The notes beneath the pieces were generated by a model. The model was given only the letters and a program-made list of their open reading frames with translations. It ran no database searches and had not been told where the DNA came from. Below are positions 1 to 8,006 of a DNA stretch of 18,225 nucleotides, piece after piece. This stretch comes from Clostridia bacterium (GTDB taxonomy: Bacteria; Bacillota; Clostridia; Oscillospirales; CAG-272), in NCBI GenBank assembly GCA_900763885.1, contig CAAFLY010000193.1, positions 1 through 18,225 on the forward strand, given 5' to 3'. A program made the translations under genes and the position numbers. How positions within the stretch are numbered: position 1 is the first letter of the stretch; every line of letters starts with the position of its first letter.

Positions 1-67
1 ATATCGTTTGCAAGCAGAATCATCGTCCTGCATTTTCGATTTTTCAAGGTGAAACCAGAAAAATCAC

Positions 68-96
68 TTGAATTATTTGTTTCTTTATGGTATACT
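68..96 (+). promoter_or_regulatory. SigA-type promoter of the DUF4143 ATPase gene
   Basis: TTGAAT at 68-73 and TATACT at 91-96 are separated by 17 bases. Both boxes match five of six consensus positions or close to it. Transcription would start near 103, just before the ribosome binding site (about 105-111) of the TTG-started gene at 119. An imperfect dyad (38-65) lies directly upstream of the -35 box. Confidence 0.75.
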
Positions 97-118
97 ATAA
101 AAGAAAGGGGGCGATTTT

Positions 119-1318
119 TTGATATTCCGACCTGAGTATGTGGAAGCGGTAAAACCGTTTATGGATCAGCCGCTTGTGAAAATCCTTGCAGGAGTACGGC
201 GAAGTGGGAAATCTACGATCTTTGAGATGATCCGGGAAGAACTGCTGCGGCGCGGTGTGCGGGAGGACCATATCCTCATGAAAAAGTACACCGAGATGGA
301 TATTCCCGAAAATATCACGGCAAAGCAGATGTATGACGAGCTGACCGCCGCGATGACGGAGGAGGGGCGTTACTATCTGCTGCTCGACGAAATTCAGGAG
401 GTTCCCGATTGGGAGAAGGCTGTCAACAGTCTCTTAGAGAGCGGTCGTGCCGATATTTATGTGACCGGCTCCAATTCCAAGCTGATGGCAAGCGAGATCT
501 CCACCTATCTGACCGGACGGTACATTCTGATTCCGGTCTACACCTTGTCTTTCCGTGAATATCTCAACTTCAAGGCAGGCAGCAAGCTGTCCCAGACGGA
601 GTTATTGGACGAGTATATTCGCTTCGGTGGGTTCCCAATCGTCGCGCTTGGAAACTATGAAGCGCAGTCCGCCTACCAGATCGTGGATGGGATTTATCAC
701 ACGGTTGTGTCGCGTGATATTGTCAAACGGCACCGCATCAACCGACAGGATTTATTTGATCGCGTGGTGAAGTTCGTGGTAGAAAACATGGGCAAAACTT
801 TTTCCGCGAATTCCATTTCAACCTTTCTGAAAAGCGAGCACCGCACGATCTCGGTTGAGAGCATCTATAACTATCTGCGCTGGCTGGAGCAGGCGTTTGT
901 CATCTATCCGTGCGAACGGTACGACCTGCAGGGAAAAAGCATCTTGAAAACGCAGGAAAAGTACTACCTTTCGGATGTATCCTTCAAATACGCCCTGCTC
1001 GGATACAACCGCAAAATGCTGGATGGAGTACTGGAAAACATCGTTTTTCTGGAACTGAAGCGGCGAGGTTATGAGGTGTTCATCGGAAAAAACAATACGA
1101 AAGAGATTGACTTTGTCGCCAATCGCCGCGATGAGAGGGTATATGTGCAGGTATGCGTGCAGCTGCCGGAACACTCCAATCGTGAAATCGGGAATCTGAT
1201 GGAGATCAGAGACTATTATCCGAAATACGTGGTGACATTGAACGAGCTGGATGCAGGGATCGAAAACGGCATCCGGATCGTTACCCTTGCGGATTTTCTG
1301 CTTTCGGAACAACTGTGA
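119..1318 (+). CDS. AAA-type ATPase with DUF4143 C-terminal domain
   Basis: This 399-residue protein belongs to the family of cytoplasmic ATPases with an N-terminal AAA_14 domain and a C-terminal DUF4143 domain; the length is typical. Walker A is GVRRSGKS at residues 25-32 and Walker B is LLLDEIQ at 87-93, followed by a sensor-like VTGSNS at about 115-120 and the usual LTGRYILIPV segment. The C-terminal third (EIDFV, then YVQVC) resembles the PD-(D/E)XK-like core often seen there, but nuclease activity is not demonstrated. The start is TTG, chosen because an AAAGGGGG ribosome binding site lies 7 bases upstream and a good promoter precedes it. The role of this family is poorly known. The next gene follows after 54 bases with no terminator between, so the two may be co-transcribed. 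Confidence 0.9.
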   Translation: MIFRPEYVEAVKPFMDQPLVKILAGVRRSGKSTIFEMIREELLRRGVREDHILMKKYTEMDIPENITAKQMYDELTAAMTEEGRYYLLLDEIQEVPDWEKAVNSLLESGRADIYVTGSNSKLMASEISTYLTGRYILIPVYTLSFREYLNFKAGSKLSQTELLDEYIRFGGFPIVALGNYEAQSAYQIVDGIYHTVVSRDIVKRHRINRQDLFDRVVKFVVENMGKTFSANSISTFLKSEHRTISVESIYNYLRWLEQAFVIYPCERYDLQGKSILKTQEKYYLSDVSFKYALLGYNRKMLDGVLENIVFLELKRRGYEVFIGKNNTKEIDFVANRRDERVYVQVCVQLPEHSNREIGNLMEIRDYYPKYVVTLNELDAGIENGIRIVTLADFLLSEQL

Positions 1319-1372
1319 CCTGAAAATATCCTTTTCACTTTCCATACCCAACACGGCAAAGGAATTACACCA

Positions 1373-2653
1373 ATGAACATAGCATACACAAACGGCATCA
1401 TTCTAGACGGAACAGAGCATATGACCCCGCAGTCCGGCAAGGCGATCCTAACCGAAGGCGGCGTGATCACGGACATTGTCCCCGATACCGCGATCCCGTC
1501 CGATTATGAAAAGATTGATCTCGGCGGTAAGTACATCCTTCCGGGACTGATCAATCTGCACGTCCATCTCGCGGGCTCGGGCAAGCCGAAGAAGAAACAG
1601 TCCGACCCGGTCAAGCTCGTGCGGCTCATCACCTCAAACGCCATCATGCGGCATATCGGCAAAAAGATGGTCGCCGGATACGCGAAAACCCAGCTGCTGA
1701 GCGGCGTCACCACCATCCGCACCGTAGGCGGTATTGCCGATTTCGATACGTTCGTGCGGGATAAAATCCATGATGGCAAGCTGTTCGGTCCGCGGATTCT
1801 GGCATCCAATATGGCAGTCTCCGTGCACAGCGGACATATGGCAGGCTCACTCGCCTACGAGGCCGCGACACCGGAAGAAGCCGCGGCGTATGTGGATAAG
1901 ATCGCGGGGGATAAGCCGGATATTATCAAGCTGATGATCACCGGAGGTGTGCTGGACGCGGAGAAGGTCGGCGAACCAGGGGTTCTCAGAATGGCGCCGG
2001 AGCTTGTGAAAGCCGCCTGCGACCGTGCGCACACGCTTGGCTTCAAGGTGGCGGCACACGTGGAAAGTCCCGAGGGCGTGCAGGTCGCTCTGGAAAACGG
2101 CGTGGATTCCATCGAACACGGCGCGAAACCGACGGACGAGATCATAAACCTCTTCAAGGAGCACAACGCTTTTCAGGTATCCACCCTCTCGCCTGCGCTC
2201 CCGTTTGCGCTGTTCGACCGCGGCATATCTCACGCGACCTACGAACAGCAGGAGAACGGCAAGATCGTCTTTGACGGCATCATCTCCCTCGCGAAGGCGT
2301 GTCTCGCAAACGGTATCCCCGTAGGTCTCGGCACTGATACCGCCTGCCCGTATGTTACGCAGTACGATATGTGGCGCGAGCTGTGCTACTACGTCAAATA
2401 CTGTGGTGTGAGCGAGGCGTTTGCGCTGTATTCCGCAACGCTATTGAACGCGACCTTAGCCGGAATCGGTGACGAAACCGGATCGATCGAAAAAGGTAAA
2501 AAGGCGGAGATGATCGTCACAAAGGAAAATCCACTCCAAAACCTCCAGACACTGCGCGATCCCGCCATGGTGATCATGCGCGAAAACATCATCCGCTCCC
2601 CGAAGGTGAAGAAGATCCCGGAAGTGGAAACAGAACTGGACAAGTGGCTGTGA
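1373..2653 (+). CDS. Metal-dependent amidohydrolase family protein
   Basis: This is a 426-residue cytoplasmic hydrolase of the imidazolonepropionase/prolidase-like branch of the amidohydrolase superfamily. The binuclear metal ligands are visible: the HxH pair H63/H65 in NLHVHLAG, a candidate carboxylated lysine K186 in DIIKLMITGG, H229 in AAHVES, H249 in SIEHGA and D322 in GLGTDT. A short N-terminal and a C-terminal beta segment (GSIEKGKKAEMIV) form the usual composite sandwich. The family hydrolyses C-N bonds in cyclic amides, imides or dipeptides; the substrate here cannot be told. The ATG has an AAAGGA site 9 bases upstream. It probably shares the promoter at 68-96 and ends at a clear terminator. 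Confidence 0.9.
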   Translation: MNIAYTNGIILDGTEHMTPQSGKAILTEGGVITDIVPDTAIPSDYEKIDLGGKYILPGLINLHVHLAGSGKPKKKQSDPVKLVRLITSNAIMRHIGKKMVAGYAKTQLLSGVTTIRTVGGIADFDTFVRDKIHDGKLFGPRILASNMAVSVHSGHMAGSLAYEAATPEEAAAYVDKIAGDKPDIIKLMITGGVLDAEKVGEPGVLRMAPELVKAACDRAHTLGFKVAAHVESPEGVQVALENGVDSIEHGAKPTDEIINLFKEHNAFQVSTLSPALPFALFDRGISHATYEQQENGKIVFDGIISLAKACLANGIPVGLGTDTACPYVTQYDMWRELCYYVKYCGVSEAFALYSATLLNATLAGIGDETGSIEKGKKAEMIVTKENPLQNLQTLRDPAMVIMRENIIRSPKVKKIPEVETELDKWL

Positions 2654-2675
2654 GACAGCCAAAATAAATATATAG

Positions 2676-2703
2676 AAAGAGCAGCGAAATACTGCTTTTT
2701 TTT
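2676..2703 (+). terminator. Rho-independent terminator after the amidohydrolase gene
   Basis: The arms AAAGAGCAG (2676-2684) and CTGCTTTTT (2692-2700) pair over nine positions with one G-U, around a 7-base loop. The run of T continues to 2703. It sits 23 bases after the amidohydrolase stop codon. Confidence 0.8.
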
Positions 2704-2795
2704 CATGGTATTTTAGAAGTGGCATCGTATGTATCAGTCTCAGTAAAACGCGGATGTTGACTTGTGGTTTTGGAACGTGTTGTTTATAGAGGAAT

Positions 2796-2832
2796 ATGGA
2801 AAAAGTAAAAAGCCTCGGTGTTCGAGGCTTTT
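2796..2832 (-). terminator. Terminator of the Phd-Doc operon
   Basis: The perfect arms AAAAGCCTCG (2808-2817) and CGAGGCTTTT (2823-2832) enclose a 5-base loop. Read on the minus strand, the stem follows the toxin stop codon by four bases and leads into a T-rich stretch (complement of 2796-2807). Confidence 0.85.
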
Positions 2833-2836
2833 CGAT

Positions 2837-3214
2837 TCATGTTTGGTGGTCAAGGAGCCATATGAGCAGTTCATCAAAGGTTGTACTACCTGCTGCAATA
2901 TTAAGAATGATTTGGACAAGTTCTTCTTGCGTGTATACAAGTTCTACTCCATTCAATGCTAGAAACATAAGCATTACATGTGCTCCAATCCGCTTGTTCC
3001 CATCTATAAAGGCGTGATTTTTTACGAGTCCAAAACAAAGACGTGCAGCTTTTTGTTGGATTGATGGATAAACATCAATGCCACCAAATGATGCAAACGG
3101 TGCATTTAATGCTGCATCAAGGAGCCCCTCGTCACGCAATCCATCTTCGCCGCCTGTTTCGTGCACCAATTCACTGTGTAGAAGTAAGACCTGATGTATT
3201 GTCAGCCGTTTCAT
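2837..3214 (-). CDS. Doc/Fic-type toxin of a type II toxin-antitoxin pair
   Basis: This 125-residue protein has the Fic fold signature in its Doc variant: HAFIDGNKR at residues 67-75, that is H-x-F-x-D-G-N-K-R. The Fic motif of AMP-transferases is HPFxxGNGR; the NKR ending places this protein with Doc, which in phage P1 phosphorylates and inactivates elongation factor Tu. The length matches Doc. Its ATG overlaps the antitoxin stop as ATGA (3211-3214), so translation is coupled. Activity is inferred from the family. The phage P1 and chromosomal homologues serve in plasmid or element maintenance, which fits the recombinase gene lying about 850 bases away. Confidence 0.9.
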   Translation of the reverse strand: MKRLTIHQVLLLHSELVHETGGEDGLRDEGLLDAALNAPFASFGGIDVYPSIQQKAARLCFGLVKNHAFIDGNKRIGAHVMLMFLALNGVELVYTQEELVQIILNIAAGSTTFDELLIWLLDHQT

Positions 3215-3453
3215 TTCGCAAGCTCCTGATACGCTGTGCGATTTTTCTCAATCAGACGTTTGGAAATTTCTGTTACATCCTCATCGTTTGCAAGCTGTTC
3301 CTCTTCTGCCTCATGGAACTCCACAAGCATATATCGCGGGACATTGTTTTTGAGAATGATCACCGCTCCGTGTTCATCCACCATCCGTGCAACCTTGGAG
3401 AAATTCTGGTTTGCTTCAGTGATGGATACAAGATTCTTTGTGTTGATCGTCAT
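3211..3453 (-). CDS. Phd/YefM-type antitoxin
   Basis: This 80-residue protein shows the Phd/YefM pattern: an N-terminal DNA-binding part (NLVSITEANQNFSKV, then ILKNNVPRYMLV) and a charged, probably flexible C-terminal tail that would wrap the Doc toxin. The start at 3453 is chosen because AAGGAGGT lies 7 bases upstream; a longer reading from 3483 would begin inside the -10 box. Antitoxins of this family bind their own promoter, and toxin and antitoxin together repress it. The gene is first in the operon, as usual, and overlaps the toxin gene by 4 bases. Confidence 0.9.
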   Translation of the reverse strand: MTINTKNLVSITEANQNFSKVARMVDEHGAVIILKNNVPRYMLVEFHEAEEEQLANDEDVTEISKRLIEKNRTAYQELAK

Positions 3454-3474
3454 GAAGATCACCTCCTTATATAT

Positions 3475-3503
3475 AGTATACACTGTTTGTAGGAGGAATT
3501 CAA
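3475..3503 (-). promoter_or_regulatory. SigA-type promoter of the toxin-antitoxin operon
   Basis: On the minus strand TTGAAT (3498-3503) and TATACT (3475-3480) are 17 bases apart. The boxes and spacing are identical to those of the promoter at 68-96, though the spacer sequences differ. The leader to the antitoxin ATG is only about 15 bases. Confidence 0.75.
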
Positions 3504-3637
3504 CCTATTTTAAGAAAATTCATAGCATATTTCAAGATCCAGAAGGCAATGCGGTAAAAAACAATCGTGCTGTCTGATTCGGCACATTTGCATAAATCCT
3601 CAAAAACTGCGGAAAATAATCCCCATAAAGGAGTGTG

Positions 3638-3901
3638 ATGGATTTGGAGATACACGTCAGAGATGACAGAGGGCTGGTGGAGATCTGGCTGAGCAACGCG
3701 GAGAAGAAGGATCCGGCTCTGCGAGAGGGATTGAAGGGCATCTATGACAAATATAATAAGAGAAAATATCTGGTAGCGGTTTTTGAGTCCGGCGAGGGGG
3801 ATTTGTATTCGTCGACGTTGGAGCTGCTTGCCTATAACAAAAGACGCTGTGCGGAATTAGAGGTGTATCGTGAGAAACAGCGCACGGCGATACATGGATG
3901 A
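3638..3901 (+). CDS. Small protein of unknown function upstream of the recombinase
   Basis: I do not recognise a named family. The 87-residue product is highly charged, with no signal peptide or membrane segment. A beta-rich N-terminal half (DLEIHVRDDRGLVEIWL) is followed by a helical, basic tail (LELLAYNKRRCAELEVYREK). AAAGGAG at 3627-3633 leaves 4 bases to the ATG at 3638 and only 1 to the GTG at 3635, so the ATG is preferred. A terminator follows the stop at once. Small charged proteins next to large serine recombinases are sometimes accessory or directionality factors; that role here rests on position only. Confidence 0.6.
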   Translation: MDLEIHVRDDRGLVEIWLSNAEKKDPALREGLKGIYDKYNKRKYLVAVFESGEGDLYSSTLELLAYNKRRCAELEVYREKQRTAIHG

Positions 3902-3905
3902 GAAC

Positions 3906-3941
3906 AGAGGCGGGTGTGAGCAATCTTTCCCGTCTTTTCTT
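3906..3941 (+). terminator. Probable terminator after the 87-residue protein gene
   Basis: AGAGGCGGG (3906-3914) pairs with CCCGTCTTT (3929-3937) with two G-U pairs around a 14-base loop, followed by a T-rich tract. It separates the small gene from the recombinase promoter. Confidence 0.6.
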
Positions 3942-3972
3942 GTGCGTCTGCCCATTTGTTATCTCGTACCAC

Positions 3973-4001
3973 TTGAAATGTTCAAAATTTTATGTTACAA
4001 T
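3973..4001 (+). promoter_or_regulatory. SigA-type promoter of the recombinase gene
   Basis: TTGAAA (3973-3978) and TACAAT (3996-4001) are 17 bases apart. Transcription would begin near 4008, about 58 bases before the recombinase ATG. Confidence 0.7.
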
Positions 4002-4065
4002 GATGTCTGTAAGCAGAGACACAAAAGACAGATAGCAATGGAAACCATAGAGGAGATACGTCGCC

Positions 4066-6243
4066 ATGACAGAAACCTTTGATATAGCAGGTTACGTCCG
4101 GATTTCCGTGGATGATGAGAAGAACCAGAAAAACATCTCCATCGAGAACCAGAAAGCCATCATTGAGGACTACGTGCATACCCGTTTTCCCGGCAGTACG
4201 CTGACCTTTTTTGAGGACCGCGACCGCTCCGGCTATACGTTTGAACAACGCGAGGGATACCAGGAGATGCGCCGCGGACTGATGAGCCACAAGTACGACA
4301 TCCTCGTCATCAAGGACTTCTCCCGATTCTCCCGCCGCAACTCCCGCGGATTGGTAGAGCTGGAGGATCTGCGCGACGCCGGTGTGCGCATCATCTCCAT
4401 CGGAGACTATATCGACTTCCCGAACGACGACGACTGGCTGAAGATACAGTTCCAGTTTGTCATCAACGAAATGCCGGTCACCGACACGTCCAAAAAGGTG
4501 CGCAATGTCATCAAGAGACGGCAGGCGGACGGGGAATGGCTTTGCGCGGCTCCGTATGGCTACATCATCAACAAGCGCAGGGAATTTGAAATCGTTCCCA
4601 CCGAAGCGGAAATTGTGCGGCGGATCTTTCAGCTCTACAACTGCGACGGCTGGGGCTACAAGAAAATCGCGAATTATCTGACCGATGAAGGCGTTCCCAC
4701 ACCGCGTATGTCCGAGCGGATGCGCAAGGAAGCGGACGGATTGGCATACAACCGACAGGTCAAGCCTGCTTGGGCGATCGTCACCGTGCAGGGAATTCTC
4801 GACAACGATTTCTACATTGGCACGCTCCGGCAGGGCAAATATACCCGCGCGCGAATCAACGGTAAGGACGTCAAACGGGACGACGGCGAGCATATCGTCA
4901 TTGAGAATCAGCACCAAGCCATCATCGACTACCGCACCTTTGCCACCACGATGGCACTGCGTGAGAAGCGGACGCGAAGCAACTACCGCGGCATCAAAAT
5001 CAACGACAACGTCTACTCCGGCTTCCTGAAATGCGGCGACTGCGGCAGTCCGATGTTCTCCATGAGCCGCAAGGACTTAAAGCCCGCCTACACCTGCGGG
5101 ACATACCATAGGCGTGGTCTGAAAGGCTGCACGAGCCACCACATCTGCGTGGAAAAGCTCGATGAACTGCTCAAGATTTACGTGGAGAAGCTGATGGAAA
5201 ACTCCGCCGCCATGATCGAGGAGCTGAACCGCGACCTTGCCAAGGAGAACGACAACATCGCCGAAACCGAGCAGTCCGCCGACCACCTTGCCGAGATTCT
5301 GGACGACCTCATGGAGGAATTGCGCATCACCAAACGGCAGCGTATCCGCGAAATCATGAAAAAACCGGATAAAGAGGAGCTGATCGAGGCGACCTATGAC
5401 GAGATGGAAGCGGAGCTGCAAAAGAAAATCGACGGTCTGAACCACCAGATCGATCTGTTGTCCGATAAACGGAACACCTATATCCGGGTCAACCGCGCGG
5501 CGAAAACGGCTCTGGAGGTGTTCGACGACATTCTCCATAAGGAAAAGCTCGAGCGCAACGACTTAGAACTGCTCATCGATCAGATTCTCGTTTACGAGGA
5601 CCATCTGGAAATCAAGCTGCAGGCAGACATCGACTCACTCCTGCGCTGCGGAACATTAGAGGAGTGCGTAAAGGGAATTTCCGCGGCAAATTTTGATTCC
5701 GACACGGAAAATAGCGAAAATACGCTCCGTCAGTCCTCCCAAAACCGCGAGGACAAGGTTTTCCGTGTCCATGTTGTCAATGACGGCGACCCGTTGGAGA
5801 TCTATACGGATCGGGAGGGCGAGGTCATTTTCAAGAAATACTCCCCGATTGGAGAGCTGGCGCAGTTCTCGGCACAATACGCGGAGACATTGTACAAAAC
5901 ATGCGGACTGGCGTGTGTGATCTGCGACCGGGACGCGGTGATTGCTTCGGCAGGAGTGCCCAAAAAGGAATATACGGATCGAAAAATCTCCGCCGGAGTC
6001 GAAAAATATATGGAAAACCGACAGCTGTATACCTGCGTCGACGGAAACGAATCGCCGCTCTATTTGACGGATGGGGATATGGGTGCGATACGGTGCCTCA
6101 TGCCGATTCTGAGCGAAGGGGACATCATTGGATGTGTCGCTTCCATTGCCGCACGTGAGGAGGAATGCAGCGCGCCGACCGATCTCGAAATCAAGCTCAT
6201 CCAGACTGCGGCACATTTTCTCGGCAAGCAGCTCGACGCATAA
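4066..6243 (+). CDS. Large serine recombinase fused to a SpoVT-like C-terminal region
   Basis: This 725-residue protein is a site-specific DNA integrase/excisionase with a regulator-like tail. Residues 7-160 form the resolvase domain: R12 and S14 in YVRIS are the expected catalytic arginine and serine, and KDFSRFSRR (83-91) carries the other active-site residues. A recombinase domain (about 160-310), a zinc ribbon (C323/C326 and C344/C355) and a coiled coil (about 378-470) follow, then the usual integrase end near VYEDHLEIKL (509-518). From about residue 574 (GDPLEIYTDREGEV) to the stop, the sequence matches, from memory, SpoVT of Bacillus from its GDPLEIF motif to its end: the second AbrB half plus the GAF domain. 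The AbrB first half is absent. An AGAGGAGA site lies about 10 bases before the ATG. No frameshift is seen, so the enzyme looks active. Confidence 0.93.
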   Translation: MTETFDIAGYVRISVDDEKNQKNISIENQKAIIEDYVHTRFPGSTLTFFEDRDRSGYTFEQREGYQEMRRGLMSHKYDILVIKDFSRFSRRNSRGLVELEDLRDAGVRIISIGDYIDFPNDDDWLKIQFQFVINEMPVTDTSKKVRNVIKRRQADGEWLCAAPYGYIINKRREFEIVPTEAEIVRRIFQLYNCDGWGYKKIANYLTDEGVPTPRMSERMRKEADGLAYNRQVKPAWAIVTVQGILDNDFYIGTLRQGKYTRARINGKDVKRDDGEHIVIENQHQAIIDYRTFATTMALREKRTRSNYRGIKINDNVYSGFLKCGDCGSPMFSMSRKDLKPAYTCGTYHRRGLKGCTSHHICVEKLDELLKIYVEKLMENSAAMIEELNRDLAKENDNIAETEQSADHLAEILDDLMEELRITKRQRIREIMKKPDKEELIEATYDEMEAELQKKIDGLNHQIDLLSDKRNTYIRVNRAAKTALEVFDDILHKEKLERNDLELLIDQILVYEDHLEIKLQADIDSLLRCGTLEECVKGISAANFDSDTENSENTLRQSSQNREDKVFRVHVVNDGDPLEIYTDREGEVIFKKYSPIGELAQFSAQYAETLYKTCGLACVICDRDAVIASAGVPKKEYTDRKISAGVEKYMENRQLYTCVDGNESPLYLTDGDMGAIRCLMPILSEGDIIGCVASIAAREEECSAPTDLEIKLIQTAAHFLGKQLDA
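5782..5805 (+). other. Possible right attachment junction inside spoVT
   Basis: The codons for GDPLEI (5785-5802) mark where recombinase sequence ends and SpoVT-like sequence begins. If the element integrated into spoVT, the crossover would lie at or just before these codons. No matching left junction, which would carry the first ~30 codons of spoVT, is present in the window. The alternative is an ancient gene fusion with no attachment site here. Confidence 0.35.
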
Positions 6244-6250
6244 CCAAACG

Positions 6251-6289
6251 AATCGGATTCTGCCATAGACAGAGTCCGATTTTGTTTTT
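6251..6289 (+). terminator. Terminator after the recombinase-SpoVT fusion gene
   Basis: A 12-base stem, AATCGGATTCTG (6251-6262) with CAGAGTCCGATT (6270-6281) including one G-U pair, encloses a 7-base loop and is followed by TTGTTTTT. It begins 7 bases after the stop codon. If the SpoVT part is host sequence, this would be the original spoVT terminator. Confidence 0.85.
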
Positions 6290-6408
6290 AGGCGGGAATG
6301 GTGCCATAAAGGAGCGAACTACAGACGCAGTATAGCTACGATTGTAATAAAAAATGTGAATAAAAGTATAGAATGACAGAAAAATTGTACGCATTATCGA
6401 GAAATCTA

Positions 6409-6437
6409 TTTACTTCCTACTTTTTCTATGTTATACT
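6409..6437 (+). promoter_or_regulatory. Probable promoter of the lipoprotein gene
   Basis: TATACT (6432-6437) is a good -10 box. The -35 candidate 17 bases upstream, TTTACT (6409-6414), matches four of six consensus bases. The stretch between the preceding terminator and this promoter holds nothing else that I recognise. Confidence 0.6.
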
Positions 6438-6477
6438 ATATATGACCAACCTATTCCATACAAAGGAGCGTATTGTC

Positions 6478-7965
6478 ATGAGAAAACAAGCGTTGATTAT
6501 CTGCCTAATCGGTGTAGTATTGTCTTCCGCAGTGTCTTGTTCCCAAACGCAGAAAGTACCCGACGTAGATACGGAAATCCAAACGGAAACGGTGCTGGAA
6601 ACAGAATCCCCCATGCAATCCCGTCTTGCTGTATCTGTACCGCAAGAGTTATCCTTTGATGGCGCGGATTTCACATTTCTTTCCGTTGGCATAGGGAGTA
6701 GCTTTGGCTATTATTCGACAAGCGATTTGTGGGCAGAGGGTGAAAGCGGGGAGGCTTTCAATGACGCAGTGTACAAGCGAAATGCCGCGGTTGAACAGCT
6801 ACGCAACGTCTGTATCAAAACCATAGACTTCGACGATCCGGTACCAGAGATTAAACGCAGCGTAGTTGCGAGCGACTGCGTATATGATGCTGTTTGGGCA
6901 AAGGGGTACGGGATATACAATCTGGCTGCGAAGGGATATATGGCGGATTTCAATACGCTGCCATATACTGCCTTGGAGCAGGAATGGTGGGATCAGAATA
7001 TCCGTTCGGATTATGCCTTGTATGGAAAAAACTACGCGATGACAGGGCATATCAGTACGCGTGATGATGCGTGTACTATGATTACATATTTCAACAAAGC
7101 TATGATTGCCGCCTACAACCTGCCCTCTCCATATACGTTGGTTGAAACAGAACAATGGACATTTGATCAATACGGGGAGATGGTGCGTGCTGTATCGGTG
7201 GATGTAAATGGCGATGGCATAATGACGGATGGTGATACATTCGGAATGATCGGAGAAGTCGGACTGATCAATCGTATGTATCTGTCCCTCGGCGGTACCT
7301 TTTATGCTCGTGAACCGGATGGTTCTTTGCGCTTGAACATCACAGAGGAACGCAATATCGATATTTACAACGCTATCTTTACGCTGATGAGCGATGGGAA
7401 ATATGTAGCTGATATTGAAAAATGGTCAAACAGAGGTTCGGATGGCAATGTGTACGGCTACGCAAGATCTTTATTTGCGCAGGATCATTTTCTGTTCACA
7501 ATATCCCTGCCTCTTGTGATTGAGGAGTTCCGCGATATGGAATCGGATTTCGGTATCGTACCCATCCCGAGGTTTGATGAACAGGCAGAGCGGTATTATG
7601 CGACAGTAGATGTAAATATGCCGCTTCTTGCCGTACCTGTCAATGTACCGGATGCGGAGAAAACAGGTGCTGTATTGGAAACCATGGCGTGGGAGTCTCT
7701 GTACACACTCACTCCCGTATATAATGAAACGCTTCTTAAGCGAAAGCACGCCAGAGACACTGAGAGTGCCGATATGCTTACATTGATATCCCGTTCCAGA
7801 ACGTACAATTTAGCCGCGATAACGGATTGGGGTGGACTGTATTCGATTGGCGGTGAAAAATTCCATACCGGAAAACCGCTTGCTGTATCGGATTTGGAGA
7901 AAAAACTGGCTGCAGCGAATAAAGCGATGGAAAAGGATATGGAAGCGTTCACAGCCCAGCAATAA
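6478..7965 (+). CDS. Extracellular solute-binding lipoprotein (ABC transporter type)
   Basis: This 495-residue protein is a likely membrane-anchored, extracellular binding protein for sugars or oligosaccharides, of the large family 1 type. A signal peptide (RK, then a hydrophobic stretch) ends in a lipobox AVSC with C21 as the lipidated cysteine, followed by a Thr/Glu-rich linker. DVNGDGIMTDGD at about 242-253 is an EF-hand-like calcium loop common in this family. The start at 6478 is chosen because AAAGGAGCG lies 8 bases upstream and the signal peptide begins there; an upstream in-frame ATG at 6373 would precede the promoter. No permease or ATPase genes are adjacent, so it is an orphan in this window. 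The ligand is unknown. Confidence 0.85.
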   Translation: MRKQALIICLIGVVLSSAVSCSQTQKVPDVDTEIQTETVLETESPMQSRLAVSVPQELSFDGADFTFLSVGIGSSFGYYSTSDLWAEGESGEAFNDAVYKRNAAVEQLRNVCIKTIDFDDPVPEIKRSVVASDCVYDAVWAKGYGIYNLAAKGYMADFNTLPYTALEQEWWDQNIRSDYALYGKNYAMTGHISTRDDACTMITYFNKAMIAAYNLPSPYTLVETEQWTFDQYGEMVRAVSVDVNGDGIMTDGDTFGMIGEVGLINRMYLSLGGTFYAREPDGSLRLNITEERNIDIYNAIFTLMSDGKYVADIEKWSNRGSDGNVYGYARSLFAQDHFLFTISLPLVIEEFRDMESDFGIVPIPRFDEQAERYYATVDVNMPLLAVPVNVPDAEKTGAVLETMAWESLYTLTPVYNETLLKRKHARDTESADMLTLISRSRTYNLAAITDWGGLYSIGGEKFHTGKPLAVSDLEKKLAAANKAMEKDMEAFTAQQ

Positions 7966-8006
7966 CCCGCGCTTGTAAATTTTCTGTTTCATTTTCACGT
8001 TCCCTC

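Noticed and set aside
3454..3483. A ten-residue N-terminal extension of the Phd-type antitoxin
   Set aside because: The upstream ATG overlaps the -10 box, and the AAGGAGGT site points to the start at 3453.
3982..4917. A 311-codon open frame on the minus strand
   Set aside because: It lies opposite the recombinase gene, shows low-complexity valine/aspartate-rich translation without family motifs and has no ribosome site. It is a by-product of the codon bias of the recombinase.
6373..6477. A longer N-terminus for the solute-binding protein
   Set aside because: It would cover the -10 box and hide the signal peptide, and the start at 6478 has an excellent ribosome site.
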